Positions 13,930-18,956 of a DNA stretch of 18,956 nucleotides are shown here, piece by piece; the stretch's first letter is position 1, and each line of letters starts with the position of its first letter. The stretch is from UBA11346 sp038203025 (GTDB taxonomy: Bacteria; Planctomycetota; UBA11346), in NCBI GenBank assembly GCA_038203025.1, contig JBBREK010000062.1:1-18956 (forward strand). Direction: 5' to 3'. Position numbers and translations under genes: made by a program. Below the pieces are notes generated by a model. That model was not told where the DNA came from, made no database searches, and saw nothing but the letters and a program-made list of their open reading frames with translations.

Positions 13930-14723
13930 CCGCCGCGCCACGCGCTTGGCGCGCAGCCGCGCACCTGGCGGAATTGGCGGCTTAACGCCGCCTGATCGGG
14001 ATATCCGAGCTGATCGGCGATGGCAGCGACGGACAGCGTCGTCTCGGCGAGGAGGAAGACGGCCTGGTCGATGCGCGCGCGCACCAGGAAGGCATGCGGG
14101 GTCAGCCCGGTGTGGCGGCGGAAGGCGCGGATGAAGTGCTTCTCCGACAGACCAGCGCGCCGCGCCAGGGCGGCGATCGCCGGGCGCTGGTCAGGATGCG
14201 TGCGCAGCGAGCGGCACAGGGTCTCCAACGGCGATGGCTCGGGCTCGACGGCGCCGCCGGCGCGTTCGCGCAGAGCGACCAGGATCTCGACCAGATGGCC
14301 GTGCTGGCGCACCTCGGCGAGCGGACCACCGCCGTGCAGCGCCGCGAGCTCTGCACAGCGCCCGGCCTGTTCCGGCAGCTGGGCATGGACGGCGATCGGC
14401 CGGCCGCGCCAGGTGCCGCCATCCGCGGCCACCGCATCGAAGCGCAGCGGCACGATGCGCGGCAACCGGCGCGGGTCGGCGGTCGCAGTGATCGCCAGAC
14501 CCGGTGCGACGAAGAGCAGCAGTCCGGCGCGCAACGCCAGGCTGCGCCCCGCCAGACGATACGTCCCGGCGCCCGCTTCGACGTACAGCAGATGGCAATC
14601 GTGATTGCGCCGTTCGGCAAAACCCCAGGTCGGACCGACGGTCAGATGGAAGGCGGTGTTGACCCGCAGGCGCCAGCCGTCAGCAACGTGGTCAAGCAGG
14701 TCGTCAAGTACCGGAACGCGCAT
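13890..14723 (-). CDS. AraC-family transcriptional regulator (second copy)
   Basis: A 277-residue protein with a cupin-like N-terminal domain (RNHDCHLLYVEAGAGTYRL, about 33-51) and an AraC-type DNA-binding C terminus. The helix-turn-helix motifs are AIAALARRAGLSEKHFIRAF and then LSVAAIADQLGYPDQAALSRQF. The first ends in FRRHTGLTPHAFL, the usual linker. The ATG at 14723 begins MRVPVLDDLL. Open frame further upstream runs through the divergent sulfatase gene and is not coding. It is divergent from the two tandem sulfatases across 90 bp and is their likely activator. Sequence differs clearly from the first AraC protein, so it is not a recent duplicate. Confidence 0.87.
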   Translation of the reverse strand: MRVPVLDDLLDHVADGWRLRVNTAFHLTVGPTWGFAERRNHDCHLLYVEAGAGTYRLAGRSLALRAGLLLFVAPGLAITATADPRRLPRIVPLRFDAVAADGGTWRGRPIAVHAQLPEQAGRCAELAALHGGGPLAEVRQHGHLVEILVALRERAGGAVEPEPSPLETLCRSLRTHPDQRPAIAALARRAGLSEKHFIRAFRRHTGLTPHAFLVRARIDQAVFLLAETTLSVAAIADQLGYPDQAALSRQFRQVRGCAPSAWRGGHSRNAAGLLIAR

Positions 14724-14800
14724 GCCAAATGATACTTTCCGCCAAACCCAGGTCCATCGCCGCCATTCCCGGAGGGTCCCCGCACGGCTAGGATCCGGGT

Positions 14801-14805
14801 AGGAG
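14801..14805 (+). promoter_or_regulatory. Shine-Dalgarno AGGAG of the first sulfatase
   Basis: AGGAG lies eight bases before the ATG at 14814 and supports that start. Apart from a loose inverted repeat, the rest of the 90-bp divergent region shows no clear promoter box. Confidence 0.6.
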
Positions 14806-14813
14806 CCCAGTCC

Positions 14814-16160
14814 ATGCCCAGCCGCCGCCCCAACCTCGTCCTGCTCATGGCCGATGACCACCGTCACGACGCCATGTCCTGCGCCGGCGACCCCGGCGTG
14901 GCCACGCCGGGCCTGGATGCACTGGCCGCGGCCGGCACGCGCTGCTGCGACGCGCGCATCATGGGCGGCCACAGCCCGGCGGTGTGCGTGCCAACGCGGG
15001 CGGCGCTGAACACCGGCCGCGATCCGTTCCACACCTCGATCGGGCTGGGCTCGTACCGTGAGGTCGGCACCTTGCGGCCGGAAGCGGTGACTCTCGGCCA
15101 ATGCCTGGGGGCGGCCGGCTGGAACACCTTCCACACCGGCAAGTGGCATCTCGACAACGCCGCCTTCAACCGCAGCTTCGCCGACGGCTCGCGCATTTTC
15201 CTCGGCGGCATGGGCGACCACTTCAACAAGCTGCTGACCGAGTACGATCCCAGCGGCGCCTACCCTGACGCAACGCGGCGCAGCTACGGCGTGCACAGCA
15301 CCGAGGTCTTCGCTGACGCTGCCATCGGCTTCCTCGGCCGGCAGAGCGCTGACGTGCCGTTTCTGCTCAGCTGCTGCTTCACCGCCCCGCACGACCCGCG
15401 CACCGCGCCGCCGGAGTGGCACGCGCGCTATCCCGCCGAGCAGATCGAACTGCCGGCGAACTTCCTGCCCGAGCATCCCTTCGACAACGGCGAGCTGCGC
15501 ATCCGCGACGAGCTGCTCGCCCCGTTCCCGCGCACGCCCGAGCGCATCCAGCGCGAGATCGCCGACTACCACGCCATGATCGGGCACATGGATCACCACA
15601 TCGGGCGGATCCTCGCCGAGCTCGACCGGCTGGGCCTGGCAGACAACACCATCGTCGTCTACACCGGCGACCACGGCCTGGCGGTGGGCCGGCACGGCCT
15701 GCTCGGCAAACAGAACATGTACGAGCACGCCCTACGCATCCCGATGATCCTGCGCGGCCCCGGCGTCCCTGCCGCCGCCGCGCATGACGGCATGCTGTGC
15801 AACTACGACCTCCTGCCGACGCTATGCGAACTGCTCGGCGTCGCCGCGCCGAAAGACCTCGCCGGTAGTTCATTCCTGCCCCGGCTGCGCGACGGCGGCC
15901 AGCACCGCGCATCGGTCTACAGCGTCTACTGCGACCGCCAGGCGGCACTCAAGCGCGACGGCTGGAAGCTGATCCGCTACTACCGCGGCGCCAACGGCCA
16001 GGGCGCCGACCGCCTGCAGTTGTTCGACACCGCTAGCGATCCGTGGGAGCTGCACGACTGCATCGACGATCCGCTCCAGCAGGAGCGGATCCGAACCTTG
16101 CGCCTGGAGATGCTGGCCGAACAACGCCGGCTGGGCGATCCGCTGGCCGCACACGGCTGA
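14814..16160 (+). CDS. Sulfatase (formylglycine-dependent, type I)
   Basis: A 448-residue sulfatase that hydrolyses a sulfate ester on a sugar. The modification motif is Cys58-Val-Pro-Thr-Arg62 (CVPTRAALNTGR), in which the Cys becomes formylglycine. Metal-binding Asp14-Asp15 lie in LVLLMADDH, and Asp286-His287 in VVYTGDHGLAVG. GKWH (109-112) gives the conserved Lys and His that contact the sulfate. Length and motif spacing are normal, so it looks active. No signal peptide precedes the core, which starts at residue 6, so it is probably cytoplasmic unless exported another way. It is 57 bp upstream of a second sulfatase on the same strand and is divergent from the AraC gene. A Cys-type site needs a maturation enzyme (FGE or anSME), not present in the window. 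Confidence 0.93.
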   Translation: MPSRRPNLVLLMADDHRHDAMSCAGDPGVATPGLDALAAAGTRCCDARIMGGHSPAVCVPTRAALNTGRDPFHTSIGLGSYREVGTLRPEAVTLGQCLGAAGWNTFHTGKWHLDNAAFNRSFADGSRIFLGGMGDHFNKLLTEYDPSGAYPDATRRSYGVHSTEVFADAAIGFLGRQSADVPFLLSCCFTAPHDPRTAPPEWHARYPAEQIELPANFLPEHPFDNGELRIRDELLAPFPRTPERIQREIADYHAMIGHMDHHIGRILAELDRLGLADNTIVVYTGDHGLAVGRHGLLGKQNMYEHALRIPMILRGPGVPAAAAHDGMLCNYDLLPTLCELLGVAAPKDLAGSSFLPRLRDGGQHRASVYSVYCDRQAALKRDGWKLIRYYRGANGQGADRLQLFDTASDPWELHDCIDDPLQQERIRTLRLEMLAEQRRLGDPLAAHG

Positions 16161-16205
16161 GTCCTGCGGTTGCACCCGGTCACACGGCTACACCGTGGCA
16201 GATGC

Positions 16206-16210
16206 AGGAG
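16206..16210 (+). promoter_or_regulatory. Shine-Dalgarno AGGAG of the second sulfatase
   Basis: AGGAG lies seven bases before the ATG at 16218. It decides this start against the in-frame ATG at 16170, which would add 16 residues with no signal-peptide character. Confidence 0.6.
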
Positions 16211-16217
16211 CCCCGCC

Positions 16218-17729
16218 ATGCCGCGACCGCCCAACGTGCTGGTGATCATGACCGACCAATTCCGCGCCGACCATGTCGGCTGGTCCGCGACCTCGCGCCT
16301 GGCGACGCCACAGCTTGACCGCATCGCCGCCGGCACCGCCTTCAGCGCCTGCTGGACGCCCAATCCGATCTGCCAGCCGGCGCGCGCCGCGCTGCTGACC
16401 GGCAAGTACAGCAGCCAGATCGGCCTGACCACGATGTCGGGCGACCTCTCGCCGCAGCATCCAACCTGGCCGCGCGCCCTGCAGGCGGCCGGCTACCGCA
16501 CCGCCATGGTCGGCAAGGGGCACTGGTGGCAGGGCTGGGACTGGTTCGGCCGTCGCCCCGGCGACCACCCGGTGGCGGCACGCAAGGACCTCGTCGGCCT
16601 CTACGGCTGGGACGAGATGTGGGAGGCGGCCGGCAAGACGCTGTGCCAGCGCGACCGCTGCGACTGGCGCGCGCGACTGGAGGCGGACGGGCTGTGGCCG
16701 GCCTACCGCGAGCACCTCGCCCGCTGCCGCGGCCATCAGTGGACGGTCACGCCGGGCAAGGTCGATGTGGTGCAACCCTGGCCGTTGCCGGAGGAGTTGC
16801 AGATCGACCGCGCCACCACCGATGTCGGTCTGGAGAGGCTCGACGGCCTGCATGCCCAGGGCAAACCGTGGGCCCTGTTCCTGTCGCTGTGCGGACCGCA
16901 CGAGCCCTACGATCCGCTGCCGCGCCATCTCGCCGCGCATGCCGACGAGCCCCGCGACCAGCCGTTCGCCGCCTACGACCCGGATGCCGCAACGCGCGCG
17001 GCGCTGATCGACCTGCGCCGGGCCTACGCCGCGATGATCGACGGCATTGATGAGCAAGTCGGCCGCGTGCTCGACCGCCTCGACAGCCTCGGTCTGGCCA
17101 GCAGCACCATGGTCGCCTTCACCGCCGACCACGGCGAGATGCTCGGCGACCACGGCCACCTACAGAAGGCCTTGCCCTACTGGCAGAGTGCGCGCATCCC
17201 GCTGGCCATCCGCCATCCCGACGGCACCGCCGGACTGCGCTGCGATGAGCCGGTCGAGCTGACCGACCTGACCGCGACCATCATCGACGCCGCCGGTCTC
17301 GACCAGCACCAGGCGCTGGGCGGTGACGGTTGGCCCAGTTACCACGACCGCCTGCCCGGCCGCTCGCTGCTGCCGGTGCTGCGCGGCGAGGCGGCCGGCG
17401 TGCGCAGTGCGGCGTGGAGCGAGTCCGACCGCGCCTGGCACGACGCCAGCGGCTACGAACCGTGGACCTGGCAACTGGTCGCCGAGCGCGAGTGGGTCTA
17501 CGCCCGCCACCACCGCCGGCCCGGCCACGGCAACGACGACGACGCGCCGTGGTACGAAGAGCGCCTGTGGCACCTGCCCAGCGATCCCGACCAGTGCCAC
17601 GACCGCAGCGCCGATCCCGGCCCCGAGGCCCAGGCCGCCCTGATCCGACTGCGCGACCGTCGCGATCGCATCGTCACCCAGCACCCGCCCGCCCAGACCG
17701 GCTGGGCTCCGCTGGTGCGGGACCCCTGA
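16218..17729 (+). CDS. Sulfatase (formylglycine-dependent, type I)
   Basis: A 503-residue sulfatase. The motif Cys52-Gln-Pro-Ala-Arg56 (CQPARAALLTGK) is the formylglycine site. VLVIMTDQFRADH (8-20) carries the first metal ligand, Asp13 with Gln14. FTADHGEMLGDHG (301-313) has Asp304-His305, and GKGHWW (99-104) supplies Lys100 and His102. LCGPHEPYDP (224-233) is the usual substrate-side loop. All catalytic positions are intact. As in its neighbour, no signal peptide is present. It shares only motifs with the upstream sulfatase, so the two probably remove sulfate from different positions or sugars. It is likely cotranscribed with that gene. Its 3' end is 7 bp from the end of the broken convergent sulfatase, and no terminator is visible between them. 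Confidence 0.93.
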   Translation: MPRPPNVLVIMTDQFRADHVGWSATSRLATPQLDRIAAGTAFSACWTPNPICQPARAALLTGKYSSQIGLTTMSGDLSPQHPTWPRALQAAGYRTAMVGKGHWWQGWDWFGRRPGDHPVAARKDLVGLYGWDEMWEAAGKTLCQRDRCDWRARLEADGLWPAYREHLARCRGHQWTVTPGKVDVVQPWPLPEELQIDRATTDVGLERLDGLHAQGKPWALFLSLCGPHEPYDPLPRHLAAHADEPRDQPFAAYDPDAATRAALIDLRRAYAAMIDGIDEQVGRVLDRLDSLGLASSTMVAFTADHGEMLGDHGHLQKALPYWQSARIPLAIRHPDGTAGLRCDEPVELTDLTATIIDAAGLDQHQALGGDGWPSYHDRLPGRSLLPVLRGEAAGVRSAAWSESDRAWHDASGYEPWTWQLVAEREWVYARHHRRPGHGNDDDAPWYEERLWHLPSDPDQCHDRSADPGPEAQAALIRLRDRRDRIVTQHPPAQTGWAPLVRDP

Positions 17730-17736
17730 TGCGCGC

Positions 17737-18856
17737 TCAGCGATCGTCCACCGTCACCCCGCCGGCAGGCCAGGTGGCGGAGAGACGGGCGGCGAGCCCA
17801 GCGACGACCGGCGCCTGGGCCGGATCGCTGACCAGGTTGGCGGTCTCCGCCGGGTCGGCGGTGTAGTCGTAGAGCTCGCGGGCGAGCACCGCGCCGGTGT
17901 CCTGGCGCCGCCATTCGACATAGCGGAAGCGGGCGTTGCGCAGCGAACGTCCGAGCACATCGACGCCATCGACCCGGCGCGGGAAGGCGCTGACCGCCTC
18001 GCCTGCGATCGGCGTCTGCGGATCGCGCAGCAGCGGCGCCAGCGAGACGCCGTCGGTGCTCGGTGCCGGCAGGCCGGCGAGCTCGCACAGGGTGGCGTAG
18101 CAGGAGACGCTCTCCGCCACCGTCGCGACCAGCTGGCCCGGACTCAGACCGGGCGCGCTGATGATCAGCGGCAGATGCGTCGCCTCCTCGAAGTTCGTGT
18201 GCTTGCACCACAGGCCGTGGTCGCCGAGGTGCCAGCCATGGTCGCCCCAACCAGCGCTTCGGGACGATGAATGGCAGGTACGGCTTGGCGAAGCCGACGG
18301 CGAGGAAGAACGGCCCGCCGGTGGCCAGGGCCTGCAGCCGGAGCACCGCCTGGTCGGCAAGCGCCGCGTCGGTGAAGGCGGCATCCGGCTCGTCAGGCCA
18401 GCCCCACGGGTGCAGCAGCGTCTTTCCACCCTCGCCGCGGCCATCGCTGAGGGCCACGCCGGGCGGCGGTTGCGGTCCATCGGATTGCAGCCGCTGGCCA
18501 ACGCCTTTGGGGCGCCAGCTCGGCACCGACCACGAGGCCGGATCGTCATGGTTGCCATGGCCGACGTGGAAGACCTTACCCAGCGACTCGGTGTGGTAGC
18601 CGGCCGCCATGAAGGCCTGCGGCAGGGTGGTCACCGCCGCGCCGGCCGGGCGGTCGCGGAAGAAGGTGCCCATGTCGTAGATACCCAGGGTCTCCGGCCG
18701 GCGCCCGGTGAGGAAGGTGTTGCGCGACGGCGCGCACACCGCCTGTTGGGCATAGGCGTGGGTGAAGGTCGTGCCGCGGGCGGCGAGCGCGTCGATTGCC
18801 GGTGTCTTGGCGCAGCCAATGAATAGCGCTGCTTCAGCCCGTGCCGACGTGTGCAT
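17737..18856 (-). pseudogene. Broken iduronate-2-sulfatase-like sulfatase (frameshift, internal deletion, 5' truncation)
   Basis: Two minus-strand frames together make one sulfatase. The first frame, from about 18808 to 18251, has KTPAIDALAARGTTFTHAY, then the formylglycine site CAPSRNTFLTGRR (Cys codon at 18734-18736), GIYDMGTFFR, LGKVFH and LPFIVPKRW. This pattern is close to iduronate-2-sulfatases. The second frame, from 18249 to the stop at 17737, has WGDHGWHLGDHGLWCKHTNFEEAT and a normal C terminus. Related proteins carry about 90 residues between PKRW and WGDHG, so the join at about 18246-18253 loses that stretch and shifts the frame; TGG occurs on both sides. Upstream of 18808 the N-terminal strand and its metal-binding Asp pair are absent; the ATG at 18856 reads unrelated residues. 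It cannot encode a full enzyme as written. Gene decay or misassembly would both fit. Confidence 0.85.
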
Positions 18857-18897
18857 CGCCCCGTCCGTGCGCGTGGTTTCGACACGGGGTGAAGCAG
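18829..18897. repeat. Imperfect 19-bp inverted repeat with 31-bp spacer
   Basis: The left arm at 18829-18847 and the right arm at 18879-18897 are complementary in 17 of 19 positions. The left arm begins CTGCTTCAGCCCGTG and the right arm ends CACGGGGTGAAGCAG. The repeat lies just outside the point where the sulfatase similarity stops (18808). It could be the subterminal hairpin of a mobile element, a recombination site, or a terminator-like stem for a gene beyond the edge. No T-run follows on either strand. Confidence 0.5.
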
Positions 18898-18904
18898 TGA
18901 GGGG

Positions 18905-18956
18905 TTGGGCAAGGCGATCAACGCGCTGGCGTCGATCCTGAAGCGGCTACGGGGGG
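18905..18956 (+). other. Unrecognised open frame running off the window
   Basis: From a TTG at 18905 the plus strand reads LGKAINALASILKRLRG to the edge, an amphipathic-helix-like stretch with no recognised family. A stop at 18890-18892 precedes it in frame. A GAGGGG sits immediately before, overlapping the possible start. It may be the beginning of a gene beyond the window, part of a mobile element, or noise. Confidence 0.15.

Noticed and set aside
14768..14799. CCCGGA/TCCGGG inverted repeat before the first sulfatase
   Set aside because: A six-base GC-only stem with a 20-base loop is expected by chance in such DNA. It is not placed like a promoter element.
14724..15728. N-terminal extension of the second AraC protein by 335 residues
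   Set aside because: The extra residues are antisense to the first sulfatase, and the AraC-like fold starts at the ATG at 14723.
16171..16195. TTGCACCCGGTCACA between the two sulfatases as a third LacI operator
   Set aside because: It has an extra C in the core and loses the right half-site, so the dyad is broken.
16178..16196. CACGG/CCGTG stem as a terminator between the sulfatases
   Set aside because: The stem is five bases, no T-run follows, and the second sulfatase has its own ribosome binding site 10 bases later, which fits an operon.
1..18956. CRISPR arrays, tRNA and rRNA genes
   Set aside because: No spaced direct repeats, cloverleaf sequences or conserved rRNA segments were seen on either strand by eye.

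Overview
This is a high-GC bacterial window devoted almost entirely to breakdown of a complex, probably sulfated, polysaccharide. Three things point to the PVC superphylum (Lentisphaerota, Kiritimatiellota or Planctomycetota): several sulfatases and CAZymes packed together, local LacI and AraC regulators in place of SusC/SusD genes, and a pseudopilin with the leader GFTLIELLVVV and a C-terminal GANYLFWDLHV motif. The assignment is inferred from gene content; I see no rRNA, tRNA or marker gene.

Layout. Positions 1-51 hold the AT-rich start of a response regulator on the minus strand. It abuts an FHA-domain gene (74-574, +), and composition changes sharply between them. A minus-strand unit follows, in transcription order: AraC regulator (5604-4813), GH52 glycosidase (4751-2649) and heparinase II/III-type lyase (2567-681). 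Divergent from the AraC gene is a two-gene plus-strand operon: an MDR dehydrogenase (5690-6745) and a Gfo/Idh/MocA oxidoreductase (6742-7788). A second minus-strand operon encodes a small secreted beta-sandwich protein (11926-11357), a secreted clan-A glycoside hydrolase (11325-8719) and a GH26 enzyme (8722-7748). Upstream of it lie a LacI repressor (13092-12040) and a divergent pseudopilin (13180-13929). A near-identical palindrome, TGCACCGGTGCA or TGTACCGGTGCA, sits before the glycosidase operon and again between lacI and the pseudopilin gene. A second AraC gene (14723-13890) is divergent from two tandem sulfatases (14814-16160 and 16218-17729). A third sulfatase (17737-18856, minus) is broken: its N terminus is missing, and about 90 codons plus the reading frame are lost in the middle.

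Working model. The secreted clan-A hydrolase and its small partner act outside the cytoplasm. The lyase, GH52, GH26 and both sulfatases show no signal peptide, so they may finish oligosaccharides inside the cell, and the two oxidoreductases may process released sugars. Lyase, iduronate-2-sulfatase-like and GH39-like genes together suggest a sulfated uronic-acid polymer such as a glycosaminoglycan or ulvan-like glycan, perhaps with xylose. No transporter and no sulfatase-maturation enzyme is visible.

The most interesting points are the pseudopilin under the same apparent operator as a glycosidase operon, the broken sulfatase beside a 19-bp inverted repeat, the composition break at the left edge, and an apparently missing beta strand in the Gfo/Idh protein.
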